This document shows, piece by piece, positions 7,156-15,208 of a DNA stretch of 24,464 nucleotides (position 1 is its first letter; every line of letters begins with the position of its first letter). Both the position numbers and the translations under genes were made by a program. A model generated the notes under the pieces. The model saw only the letters and a program-made list of their open reading frames with translations. It did not search any database and was not told where the DNA came from. Source of the stretch: an uncultured Lachnospiraceae bacterium (GTDB lineage: Bacteria > Bacillota > Clostridia > Lachnospirales > Lachnospiraceae); the NCBI GenBank assembly GCA_900553355.1, contig USDK01000041.1:1-24464 (forward strand). Reading direction: 5' to 3'.

Positions 7156-8954
7156 TCTTTTTCCCCCTTTCCTGGTTTCGTCTTTTTCATAAAGCACAGA
7201 TTCACACTGCTTCCTTCCGCCGAACTGAAGATCTGTACTCCGTGGTCTTTTCCATAAGTCCGCTTCATCCGCTGATTAACATTATTAAGCCCTATACTTC
7301 CGCCGACTGTCTCGTCATTCTCCAGCTTCTTTATCACTTCTTCCGGAAATCCTTTTCCCTTGTCACGGATACTGACTCTGAAACAGTCTTCCTCTTCACG
7401 GATCTGAATATACACCTTTCGTTTTCCATCCTTTCCAATCCCGTAACGAACTGCATTTTCTACAACAGGCTGAAGGATCAGCGTCGGAATCCAGATCTCC
7501 ATCTGCTCCGGAAGTTCATAGGTTATCTCCAGCTTATCCTCAAATCTTGCTTTTTCGATTTCCAGATAGTCCTGTACATGCTTAAGCTCTTCTGCCATCG
7601 GCACCATGTACCGCCCCTCTCCCAGATTATACCGGAAGTAATCGGCGAGGATTACCAGAAGTTCTCTGGCCCGCTCTCCATTTTCTCTGATGACATAGGA
7701 AATCGTATTAAGCGCATTGAACAGAAAATGTGGATTTACCTGAAACTGCAGCGCCTTAAACTCTGCCTCCTGTCGCAGATGTCTTTGCTGCTCCAGCTCA
7801 GACATGGCAAGCTGCGCAGAGGCTATCCCCACCAGGTTCTGCAAAAGCTCCACATCACTCTGCCGAAACACCCATTGCCTCCTGGTCCAGACAATCAGGC
7901 ACCCTACCGCTTCTTTATCGATCATAAATGGGGCGGCGGCCATGGAGTACTCTTTCATCCATTCATACCAGGTACTGTTTTCTGGTACTTTATACGCAAT
8001 GTTCAGTTCTCCTTTTTCCATGGATTCCAGGCCGATCTCCGGGATCTGATCCAGCTTGGGAAGGTTTCCCTGCAGCTCTTTCTCCCCTCCCTCTTTTGCA
8101 CTCCCGTCCCGGCCCGGCAGGCTTCCCGGCCACACCGGGTCCGTTTCTTCTTCCGGCTCCGGCTCTTTTTGTTCCCAGGCCAGGATCCTCGTTCTGTCTG
8201 TCACGATCACTCCTGTCCATCCGCTGGCTTCCAGCAGCACCTTCACCAGCTCCTTCATATTTTTTTCATCCTGGAGTCCTTTTCCCAGAAGCGGGATGCA
8301 TCGTTTTGCCAGCTCAGAGGCTTTCTGAAGCTGGCGGCTGCTCTCGATATCCTGGCGGATAAAAATGTTGTTGAAGCTGGAAATAAATAACAGAATCCCG
8401 ATTGAATTCATAACCGTCATCAGGGGTCCTGCCTGAATCACAGTTTCCAGTGCCAGAGAAAAAGGGCTGACCATACGAAGAAGAATGACCAGATCACAGA
8501 TTTCCGCAAAACAAGTCAGGAAAAACAGATCCCGGTACTTCCATTTCCCTCTCTGGAAATACGGATAGAAACCTCCTCCCAGAAGGCCAAACAACACCGT
8601 AGAAAACGCGGATGCCATGGCAAAAGCCTGCGCCCCCGAAAAAAAATAAACATAAGCCGCCCCGATCACCGAAGCGTACATTCCCACCACCGGGCCGCCC
8701 AGGATTCCTGCCGCAATGGACACGATCACCCTGGTGTTCATATTGTATCCATTAATCTCAATTCCCGTATAGACCGACAGAATAATAAGCGCCCCAAACA
8801 CCGCCGCCAGAAATATCTGTCCAATTCCCCTCCGTCGTTCCTGGGAAATCATATTCTGTATAATCTGAACTTTCGAAAGCAAAGTAGCCGCCAGCACCAG
8901 CAGCGCAATATTCAGCGTCACCTCAAAGACCAGACTCTCCATATGTATCCTCAT
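7152..8954 (-). CDS. LytS-type sensor histidine kinase (5TMR-LYT / GAF / HisKA_2-like)
   Basis: A 600-aa membrane sensor kinase. Residues about 7-200 contain six or so hydrophobic segments of the 5TMR-LYT type, with NMNTRVIVSIAAGILGG near 71-87. Residues about 215-390 are a GAF-like cytosolic region with a low-complexity acidic insert (about 262-300). The kinase core has the phospho-acceptor His409 in QVNPHFLFNALN, the N-box around N500 in LQPVVENAVRYG, and the ATP loop DKGKGF (531-536). The start at 8954 has GGAGGGG six bases upstream. It forms an operon with the LytTR regulator. The signal is unknown; LytS-like sensors linked to transporters sense small carboxylates or amino acids in some bacteria, so the adjacent symporter substrate is a fair guess. 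Confidence 0.92.
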   Translation of the reverse strand: MRIHMESLVFEVTLNIALLVLAATLLSKVQIIQNMISQERRRGIGQIFLAAVFGALIILSVYTGIEINGYNMNTRVIVSIAAGILGGPVVGMYASVIGAAYVYFFSGAQAFAMASAFSTVLFGLLGGGFYPYFQRGKWKYRDLFFLTCFAEICDLVILLRMVSPFSLALETVIQAGPLMTVMNSIGILLFISSFNNIFIRQDIESSRQLQKASELAKRCIPLLGKGLQDEKNMKELVKVLLEASGWTGVIVTDRTRILAWEQKEPEPEEETDPVWPGSLPGRDGSAKEGGEKELQGNLPKLDQIPEIGLESMEKGELNIAYKVPENSTWYEWMKEYSMAAAPFMIDKEAVGCLIVWTRRQWVFRQSDVELLQNLVGIASAQLAMSELEQQRHLRQEAEFKALQFQVNPHFLFNALNTISYVIRENGERARELLVILADYFRYNLGEGRYMVPMAEELKHVQDYLEIEKARFEDKLEITYELPEQMEIWIPTLILQPVVENAVRYGIGKDGKRKVYIQIREEEDCFRVSIRDKGKGFPEEVIKKLENDETVGGSIGLNNVNQRMKRTYGKDHGVQIFSSAEGSSVNLCFMKKTKPGKGEKE

Positions 8955-9002
8955 TTTGCGCCCCTCCGACTCTTACATCCTTCACTCACTCTCATTTCAA
9001 CC

Positions 9003-9008
9003 ATCATA
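9003..9008 (-). promoter_or_regulatory. Extended -10 promoter of the sensor kinase gene
   Basis: Minus-strand TGG-TATGAT (-10 at 9008-9003) lies about 49 bases before the kinase ATG. The -35 is poor but the TGn extension may compensate. Confidence 0.45.
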
Positions 9009-9057
9009 CCACAAAACCAGCCGTTCCGCCATTCACGAACACAAATAATCCCCAGGA

Positions 9058-9091
9058 TGTGGATAAATTCCGGGGATTGTAATGTGGATAA
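9058..9091 (-). promoter_or_regulatory. Two perfect DnaA-box 9-mers (TTATCCACA) upstream of the sensor kinase gene
   Basis: TTATCCACA occurs on the minus strand at 9066-9058 and again at 9091-9083, 25 bases apart, in the spacer between the symporter and the kinase gene. Both match the bacterial DnaA consensus exactly. Real DnaA binding is unproven; it could modulate the kinase promoter or titrate DnaA. Confidence 0.45.
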
Positions 9092-9095
9092 TTCA

Positions 9096-9135
9096 ATTGG
9101 GGACGGGGGATTTCTGAAAATCCCCCGTCCCCAAT
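9096..9135. repeat. Perfect 18-bp palindrome downstream of the symporter gene
   Basis: ATTGGGGACGGGGGATTT (9096-9113), loop CTGA, and its exact complement (9118-9135). It lies 33 bases beyond the symporter stop and could stop transcription or protect the mRNA end, but no T-run follows on either strand. GGGGACGG-type palindromes recur in many Firmicutes genomes, so a dispersed repeat is the alternative. Confidence 0.7.
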
Positions 9136-9168
9136 GAAAGTTTTATGTATGATTTGTTAGAAAATGGC

Positions 9169-10419
9169 TTATTCGTATGCGACGGTCTTTTTGTCATTAT
9201 AGACATCCAGATCTAATTCGCCCAGTTTTTTGGCTACCAGCATTCCCACCATGACGTCTACGTCTACGTTCATCAATGTACGGAACATTCCGGCGAACCA
9301 GTCAATTCCGATCAGGACTGCGATGCTGTCCATCGGAAGGCCGAGTGACGATGCCAGGAATGTATAGACGATCACCGAACCTCCGGGAACGGAGATGGTA
9401 CCCATACACATCAGGCAGGACAACAGGATGGCCATTCCCATCTGGTAAACGTTCATCTCAATTCCTGTGGACTGCGCCATAAAGAAGATTGCCGTCACAT
9501 AACACATAGCTGCGCCGCAGCTGTTCATGGACATGGTAATAGGTCCTGTAAAATCGGCCACCTTGCGGCTGACACCGAATTTGGTCACCGCGTCTTCCAT
9601 CTTTGTCTGCAGGCAGATCGCTCCGGAAGTGGTAGTTACTGCCATCAAGGACATCTTTCCGAATTTCTTCGGCATTTTTAATGGATTAACCTTACACAAT
9701 GCCGCCGTGAGTGGGCCGTAGATCAAAAATTGAATCACGTCGCCGATCAGGAGTACGCCCAGGAATTTTGCCATCGGAATGATAACTGCAAATCCAGTAG
9801 ATCCGGCCACATCTGCCAGCAGGCAGAAGATACCAACCGGCGCAATGTACATAACCGTTTTGATAATGTTTGTGATAACCTTATTCAGGCCGATCACCCA
9901 GTCTGCCATATTGCGGTTTCCGCTCTGGCGTGTATATGCTCCCATGGCTACTCCAAAGAAGATCGCAAACACGATACATGGCACCATGGAGCCGTCTGCC
10001 ATGGACTCAATCACATTTGTCGGCACAAAGTTCAAAAGTGTCTCCTGCAGGGATGTGGCTTCAACTGCTTTCTCAGTCACTTCCTCTGCCCCTGAAAGGT
10101 CAATTCCAAGCCCTGGTTTTACCAGCATGGATAACGCAACTCCCAGCACTGCGGCAATTGCAGTAAAAAATACAATCCATTTGATGGTATGTACTCCCAT
10201 CTTACCTACATCTTTTCCGTCTCCGCCTCCCACGGCTGCTGCCACAGAAGACATAACCAGAAGCACAACCGACATCTGGATCAGTCTTAAGAAAATATCA
10301 CCGATAAATTTCAGATTTTCAGCCCAGGGTCCTACCAGAGCCCCGAACACGATACCGCCTACTGTGGCGATCAGAATCTGTGTTGTCAAAGATATTGAAA
10401 TCTTTCTTTTCTTTTCCAT
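9169..10419 (-). CDS. Dicarboxylate/amino acid:cation symporter (DAACS family)
   Basis: A 416-aa polytopic membrane protein of the glutamate/dicarboxylate:Na+/H+ symporter family. Visible features: an N-terminal cytosolic stretch, then ISLTTQILIATVGGIVFGALVG as the first helix, LRLIQMSVVLLVMSSV in the second to third region, the re-entrant TTTSGAICLQTK (serine-rich HP1 position), MSMNSCGAAMCYVTA (TM7-like) and GTISVPGGSVIVYTF (HP2 position). The substrate (glutamate, aspartate, serine/threonine or C4 acids) cannot be told from the sequence. The start has GAGGG upstream. It is the first gene of the minus-strand block with the two-component system and probably its regulated target. Confidence 0.9.
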   Translation of the reverse strand: MEKKRKISISLTTQILIATVGGIVFGALVGPWAENLKFIGDIFLRLIQMSVVLLVMSSVAAAVGGGDGKDVGKMGVHTIKWIVFFTAIAAVLGVALSMLVKPGLGIDLSGAEEVTEKAVEATSLQETLLNFVPTNVIESMADGSMVPCIVFAIFFGVAMGAYTRQSGNRNMADWVIGLNKVITNIIKTVMYIAPVGIFCLLADVAGSTGFAVIIPMAKFLGVLLIGDVIQFLIYGPLTAALCKVNPLKMPKKFGKMSLMAVTTTSGAICLQTKMEDAVTKFGVSRKVADFTGPITMSMNSCGAAMCYVTAIFFMAQSTGIEMNVYQMGMAILLSCLMCMGTISVPGGSVIVYTFLASSLGLPMDSIAVLIGIDWFAGMFRTLMNVDVDVMVGMLVAKKLGELDLDVYNDKKTVAYE

Positions 10420-10482
10420 TTTGTTCCCTCTTTCTTTTTCTCTCTTCCTTTATCTCTTATTCCGCTCTTATGCTATGTCTAT

Positions 10483-10510
10483 ATTTTAACTATTTGGAAA
10501 TTTGATTCAA
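10483..10510 (-). promoter_or_regulatory. Promoter of the symporter gene
   Basis: Minus-strand TTGAAT (10510-10505), 16-base spacer, TAAAAT (10488-10483), about 64 bases before the ATG. Confidence 0.55.
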
Positions 10511-10523
10511 TAGCTTTCGTCCA

Positions 10524-10550
10524 AACGGCAGATTTTTCCGAGGGAACGGT
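10524..10550 (-). promoter_or_regulatory. LytTR-like direct repeat upstream of the symporter promoter
   Basis: Minus-strand ACCGTT (10550-10545) and GCCGTT (10529-10524) are exactly 21 bases apart, the spacing of LytTR sites, and end 13 bases before the -35. The flanking bases match the LytTR consensus only partly. Confidence 0.45.
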
Positions 10551-10563
10551 CGTTTTCAACGTG

Positions 10564-10611
10564 CAAAAAGCCGAAAGCCGGATTCCCGTGCTGATACGGG
10601 TATCCGGCTTT
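10564..10611 (-). terminator. Rho-independent terminator of the M64 peptidase gene
   Basis: On the minus strand, AAAGCCGGATACCCGT pairs with ACGGGAATCCGGCTTT (two internal mismatches), followed by CGGCTTTTTGC. Located 24 bases beyond the peptidase stop. Confidence 0.8.
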
Positions 10612-10634
10612 CTTCAGGCATCTTCTGCCTGACG

Positions 10635-13421
10635 TTATCTCTTACGTTTTTTTAGAAGTACTGTGCCTGCTGCCAACATGGAACCTCCCAAAAGTAACGA
10701 GTAAAGGAGTATCTGGCTTTCATCCCCTGTCTTCCCCCGGGTCGCTTTCATCTTTGTCAGGTTCTGTTTTCCGGCATCCTGCTGACCGTCCGGTTCTCTC
10801 TTATCCGGATCTTTGATGGATGGATCCGCCGGAGGATTTACCGAAGGATCTTCCTCTGAAGCCGTGGGCTGTATCGTATAGGTCGTCCATCCTCTGGAAA
10901 GCGGAATATGATAAGCCACGCCATCCACCAGAACCTCCTGCGACCAGGCTCCCCCTTCCGGAATAAACTCTGCCCGGGCATGATAGGTTCCCGCCTTGGC
11001 TGGCACTTCCGACAGTTCCTCTCCCGGCTGACCGTCCCGATCCGTATAATACGTCATCTTAAATGTAATATCAGGAACCTCTTTGTCCAACACATATGCA
11101 TGGAAATACGGTGCCAGATCTATAGGTTTCCCGTTTGCTACAAAAGTTTCGTCATAAGCACGGCTCAGAATAGGCGCATAATCCGTTCCATACCAAGTAT
11201 AGTACAACGCCTTCAAAAACTCCTTCCTCTGTGCCGCCTTTTCCCCATCTGTTGAAGCCACATATCCCTCTGGCTGTGAAGTAAAATAATTCAGCAGCTC
11301 GTTTGCCGCATACTGCATTCCCGATTCATCAGGTGTTGCATAGATCGTAAAACGCTTGTTTGTAACAGTAGCACCCTCTTTTACGGCTTTATCATTCACA
11401 ATCACAACGGTGGCTTTGTAGTATGATGTAATCACATTGTTACCGATATACATAGCCCCCTGGGTAGGATAGTCGCCGTCCTGCGCTACGATCCTGCCGT
11501 TTTCATCATAGGAAAGACGGAAATAGGTATCCTCCGAAGGCTCAGTTCCTATTCCTGACCGGTCAGACACTGCCTCCACTGTATGGTAGTTAAAATAAAG
11601 ATCCGCCTCTTTATATGGCTCTGTATTCCGGAAATAGTCCACATACTGTTTCGCAATTTCCTCAAATTCGTCCTGCTCATCAGCCGTAAATCCTTCTCCG
11701 GTAAACACGATCGTCTTGTTATTATAATAAGGCATAGCTCCCGGATAGTCATTAGTATCGTGATTTGCAATCGTAGTCGCCTTAAAAGAAATCTCAAAAT
11801 CCTGTGATTTCTTGCTGATTGCCACTCCATCTTTATCTTTCACCGTCAGGGTTACCGTATACCGTCCCGGTTTGATTGGCGCCTCATCACTGTCATAATC
11901 ATTCGTGATCTCGGCTGCATAAGGGATCGTCCCTGTATAATGCATCTCTGCCGTATATTCTCCATCATAGTCTACATCACAAGTAATCTTCGCGGGCTGT
12001 CCGTCATAAACCTTGGATTCAGCAGAGAGGGTGATCAGATCCGGCAATTCGATTGTATACTCGGCCGTCTGGCTACAGGCTTCATACGTGCTGTCCCCTT
12101 TAAACACCGCCTCAATCGTATAGGTACCTGCCTTAGATGGGATCCCTTCTACCACCGTTCCGTCACTATCTTTATACGTCAAAGTCAGCAGGTCGCCAAG
12201 TCGCTCACCCGTAATTTCATTTTCTCCCCGGCGAAGAATAAAGTATTCTTTCATGTCCTTTCCAGTGTCGCTCTCATAAAACATGTCCGCATAAGGCTGG
12301 AAGAACAATTTTGTTACATCAGAATCCTGGCAGAATGCCTTCCGCAGCTCTTCCTTGCACACTTCACAGTACTCATACTGTTTTCCCAGGAACCGCATTT
12401 TACAATTTTGATGCGGACGATACCAGCCGTCCCCACCGTTGTCATACTCATAGACACCAACTCCATTTTTCCCGATAAATCTGGACCATCTGACCTTCTC
12501 CGGATCTGATTCAGCCGTCATGTTCGCATATTCACGGGCATAGCTGGCTCCTGCAAAATACTCATCTGCCAGATCCGCCACCGTATGTCCCAACTCATGG
12601 AGCATCATCTCCAACGATTCGTTATTCAGGGAAGCCACGCAGATGCTCCCACCGCTTCCACCATAAGTCTGGGAATTTACCACGATCACATTATAATCCG
12701 CCTCTGGAAGATACTCCTGCGTCAACGCCCTAGCTCTGGTCATTCCTTCGCTCCCCACCGATACCAGGCGCTGCATTCCTCCGCTCCAGAAGGATGCCCC
12801 GAAATAAGTATCCCTCGTATCCGCATCCGCCTGTTCTTGATTGATAGCATTGTCTCCCTTTGCTCCGGATTCCCTTGATACCACGCCTAATGCATAAATT
12901 TTGATGGTATCTGCAAATTCATCCCATGGCGACGTGTCCATGACATACTCGGCAATCCGTTCTGATTCCGAATAAAATTTATCTTGCTCGTCCTTCGTGA
13001 AACCATCCCCAAACATCAGCAGTACGAAAGCATCTGCATCACTGAGGGTGCTGTCTCCATATACCAGCCGCGGAGATGCTCCGGCCACTGGACCTTCCGC
13101 TGATTCTTCCCCAGTCTCTCTGACATCTGCTGGCCGTTCTTCCGTTTGATCCGCAGCCTCTTCTCTCATCTCTGACTGCTCTTCTCCTATCACATTTTCT
13201 GCTACATCTTCTGCCGCATCTTCTGTCACTTCCTCCGTGGGCGCTTCTGACACCTCTTCTTCCTGCACTTTTGTTTCTTCTGTCTGTTCCCCTTTCGTCT
13301 CAGGCTCCTCTGCATAAGCCGCACTGCCAAAAAGCGGAGACGCGCACAATGAGAATGCCAGCACAAAAGCAATGGCTGCCGCCTGGAACTTCCTGTTTTT
13401 TCCGTACTTTATTCTCTTCAT
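10635..13421 (-). CDS. Secreted M64 (IgA-peptidase-like) metallopeptidase with a second degenerate module
   Basis: A 928-aa exported protein from the ATG at 13421 (a TTG at 13427 is the alternative). A signal peptide spans about 1-38 (AAAIAFVLAFSLCASPLFG, then Ala-X-Ala), followed by a Glu/Thr-rich acidic spacer to about 110. The first module carries the M64 zinc motif HELGHTVADLADEY (275-288) and a Cys-rich segment (NCKMRF.. YCEVC). Ig-like beta regions follow (about 400-550). A second module (about 565-770) repeats the fold landmarks (GEGFTADEQDEF against GDGFTKDEQDKF; DTYFRLSY against DTYFGASF) but lacks the HExxH. The C-terminus has KTGDES, a hydrophobic helix and KKRKR, a sortase-anchor-like arrangement with a degenerate LPxTG. 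It probably acts on host or mucosal proteins at the cell surface; the substrate is unknown. Confidence 0.88.
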   Translation of the reverse strand: MKRIKYGKNRKFQAAAIAFVLAFSLCASPLFGSAAYAEEPETKGEQTEETKVQEEEVSEAPTEEVTEDAAEDVAENVIGEEQSEMREEAADQTEERPADVRETGEESAEGPVAGASPRLVYGDSTLSDADAFVLLMFGDGFTKDEQDKFYSESERIAEYVMDTSPWDEFADTIKIYALGVVSRESGAKGDNAINQEQADADTRDTYFGASFWSGGMQRLVSVGSEGMTRARALTQEYLPEADYNVIVVNSQTYGGSGGSICVASLNNESLEMMLHELGHTVADLADEYFAGASYAREYANMTAESDPEKVRWSRFIGKNGVGVYEYDNGGDGWYRPHQNCKMRFLGKQYEYCEVCKEELRKAFCQDSDVTKLFFQPYADMFYESDTGKDMKEYFILRRGENEITGERLGDLLTLTYKDSDGTVVEGIPSKAGTYTIEAVFKGDSTYEACSQTAEYTIELPDLITLSAESKVYDGQPAKITCDVDYDGEYTAEMHYTGTIPYAAEITNDYDSDEAPIKPGRYTVTLTVKDKDGVAISKKSQDFEISFKATTIANHDTNDYPGAMPYYNNKTIVFTGEGFTADEQDEFEEIAKQYVDYFRNTEPYKEADLYFNYHTVEAVSDRSGIGTEPSEDTYFRLSYDENGRIVAQDGDYPTQGAMYIGNNVITSYYKATVVIVNDKAVKEGATVTNKRFTIYATPDESGMQYAANELLNYFTSQPEGYVASTDGEKAAQRKEFLKALYYTWYGTDYAPILSRAYDETFVANGKPIDLAPYFHAYVLDKEVPDITFKMTYYTDRDGQPGEELSEVPAKAGTYHARAEFIPEGGAWSQEVLVDGVAYHIPLSRGWTTYTIQPTASEEDPSVNPPADPSIKDPDKREPDGQQDAGKQNLTKMKATRGKTGDESQILLYSLLLGGSMLAAGTVLLKKRKR

Positions 13422-13536
13422 CGTCAATAATCCCTCCCTTCATCCTATAAATACGATAAAGAAAAACTCTCTGTCTCCAGAATATCATATTGTTTTATTA
13501 TTTAAAAGTTTTCTTTATATTTTCAGTCAATTTTTA

Positions 13537-13570
13537 CAAAAAAAGAGCCGGCAGGAAAATCCTGCCGGCA
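13537..13570 (-). terminator. Rho-independent terminator of the csd-yedE-tusA-DUF3343 operon
   Basis: On the minus strand GCCGGCAGGA pairs perfectly with TCCTGCCGGC (loop TTT), followed by TCTTTTTTTG. It lies 26 bases beyond the DUF3343 stop. Confidence 0.92.
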
Positions 13571-13595
13571 AATATTTGTTCATAACGCCCGGTCA

Positions 13596-13832
13596 TTACA
13601 CCATACACTCATGCATGGCTTCTTCCTCAATCCCGGCTTCTTTCATCACCGCCGCAATCTTCTCTCTGTCGGAAAGATCCGCACACCAGGAAAGTCCGCA
13701 GCCCGCTGAGATAGCCCTCGGCACTGGAATGATCCGCCCCGGGGCATTCTGCTCCTTACAGACCTTTTCCATAGCCATGGCATCAGCTGTTGTATGAAAA
13801 GTTACCACCAGTTTCAGTTCTTTTTTTCTCAT
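13596..13832 (-). CDS. DUF3343 putative Se/S carrier protein
   Basis: A 78-aa protein from the ATG at 13832, immediately after the tusA-like stop; a TTG nine bases earlier is possible. It matches the DUF3343 family described as putative Se/S carrier-like proteins: a beta strand KLVVTFHTTADAMAME at the start, and the hallmark AISAGCGLSWC with Cys45 and Cys50. These small proteins recur beside YedE-like transporters and selenium genes. A role in handling imported selenium or sulfur as a persulfide or selenopersulfide is inferred from the family and operon, not shown. Confidence 0.85.
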   Translation of the reverse strand: MRKKELKLVVTFHTTADAMAMEKVCKEQNAPGRIIPVPRAISAGCGLSWCADLSDREKIAAVMKEAGIEEEAMHECMV

Positions 13833-13833
13833 C

Positions 13834-14037
13834 TTACTCAATCACCACTTCGATGTATCCGTCCTTCTCCACCGACGTCGCCTTTTTCCCGTGATCCCTG
13901 GCATATTTCTCCACATTGGTCTTCTGATGAGCCTCGTTCACCAGCACCTTCACCGGCTCCGTCGCGCCCTTCAGCGCTTCGGCCGTCAGCATCAGCGGCT
14001 CCGGACAGGATAATCCTCTTGCATCTACTTCCTTAAT
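13834..14037 (-). CDS. TusA/SirA-like sulfurtransferase-type protein (proposed ATT start)
   Basis: A 67-aa protein of the TusA/SirA family, with the hallmark CPEP at residues 11-14 (DARGLSCPEPLM), which places the active Cys at 11. Between the in-frame TAG of the upstream transporter gene (14064-14062) and the CPEP codons no ATG, GTG or TTG exists in this frame. An ATT at 14037-14035 gives the normal family N-terminus (x-KEVDARGLSCPEP) and has GAAGG seven bases upstream. I therefore propose ATT initiation; the alternatives are a sequencing error, or UAG read-through making a YedE-TusA fusion. The first in-frame ATG (after CPEP) would lose the active Cys. It lies between the YedE-like gene and DUF3343 and probably passes selenium or sulfur from the transporter. 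Confidence 0.8.
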   Translation of the reverse strand: MKEVDARGLSCPEPLMLTAEALKGATEPVKVLVNEAHQKTNVEKYARDHGKKATSVEKDGYIEVVIE

Positions 14038-14061
14038 ATTGTTACCTTCTTTCCTAGGATA

Positions 14062-15171
14062 CTACGCTTTCTTATTCATTTCAACCTGTCTTTTATTTGT
14101 AAATGCGATTACAAACAAAAGAACGATACAGATGATACATGCAACCTTTCCGTTAAATGGTACTGCCCCGGCTACAACCTCCTGTGTCTCAGCGTCCAGC
14201 GCTGTTCCACTGGCAGCCAGTCCCAGATTGTGGCACAAAGCCGCGCCTACAAACATTCCAACCACAGTCATAGCTGCATCAGAAGATCCCTGGCCTGCCA
14301 GAATCAGCTGACGAAGCGGGCATCCACCTGCCAGCACCGCCGCAAATCCTACCGTGTACATTCCCAGGATATTCCACAGATGCTCGGAATGCGCAATGAT
14401 CCCCGGTGTATCAAACGCCAGCACAAACCGCCCTGTCGCAATATTAAACACCAGCATAACGACAAACAGTCCGCCGATCACACAGATCAGGTCAAAATTT
14501 CTCATCAAAATAATATCACGGATACTTCCGGCAAAACACATTCTGGATTTCTGAGCAAATGCTCCGAACACCAGGCCTCCCAAAAGAGCCACGATCACCG
14601 GTGCATGCATACTGCCCGGTCCCGTCTCACTGCTCTTTAACAGAGTGGTGAAAAGCGCCAGAATCAAAATGCCGACAACAATCACAGAGATGACTGCCCC
14701 GCTTTCTTTATTCGCCACATAAGCACGCCCCAGACTGAAGCCCTTTTTCAGAGCAAATACGCCGGTCGCGATCCCCAGGATAAACCCGATCAGGGCAACC
14801 CATGCATTCAGGTCACCGGCTGACATACGGATCACCATACGCAGCGGACACCCAAGAAATACAAGCGCACCGATCATAATGATCATTCCCAGCAGGAAAC
14901 GAATCATCGGGGAAGCCCCCGCCGTTGAACGGTACTCCTTCGTTGCTACAGAGATCAGAAACGCGCCCAGAACCAGACCGATGATCTCCGGTCTTGCATA
15001 CTGTACCGTCTCCACCTGGTGCATCCCCAATGCACCTGCCGTATCGCGGATAAAGCACGCGATACAAAATGCCATGTTCGCCGGATTTCCAAAGTATGCC
15101 AGAAGTGCCGCTACGATTCCACATACTACACCGGCCAGAGCCAGTTTCTTCTTTGAATCTGATAAATTCAT
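14062..15171 (-). CDS. yedE: YedE-like selenium metabolism membrane transporter
   Basis: A 369-aa membrane protein of the YeeE/YedE family, selenium-associated subgroup. The start is the ATG at 15171 with AGGAGAAAC upstream. The protein has about ten hydrophobic segments in two homologous halves. Each half has a conserved Cys followed by RD (C36/C39 with FIRDTAG; C212 with SIRDI) and later a GCPLR motif (107-111 and 283-287). Family members (YeeE structure) move thiosulfate through a Cys-lined path; this subgroup is tied by gene neighbourhood to selenium and probably brings in a selenium species. It is 37 bases after the csd-like gene and shares its operon. Confidence 0.9.
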   Translation of the reverse strand: MNLSDSKKKLALAGVVCGIVAALLAYFGNPANMAFCIACFIRDTAGALGMHQVETVQYARPEIIGLVLGAFLISVATKEYRSTAGASPMIRFLLGMIIMIGALVFLGCPLRMVIRMSAGDLNAWVALIGFILGIATGVFALKKGFSLGRAYVANKESGAVISVIVVGILILALFTTLLKSSETGPGSMHAPVIVALLGGLVFGAFAQKSRMCFAGSIRDIILMRNFDLICVIGGLFVVMLVFNIATGRFVLAFDTPGIIAHSEHLWNILGMYTVGFAAVLAGGCPLRQLILAGQGSSDAAMTVVGMFVGAALCHNLGLAASGTALDAETQEVVAGAVPFNGKVACIICIVLLFVIAFTNKRQVEMNKKA

Positions 15172-15208
15172 GTTTCTCCTCCTTGTTCCTCTCATACCTT
15201 GCAGATAT

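Noticed and set aside
7242..8390. 382-aa plus-strand frame within the sensor kinase gene
   Set aside because: Antisense shadow of a well-supported kinase; low-complexity composition and no recognisable domain.
9096..9135. Palindrome as a standard Rho-independent terminator
   Set aside because: Stem is perfect but no T-run follows on either strand, so I list it as a repeat with possible terminator function.
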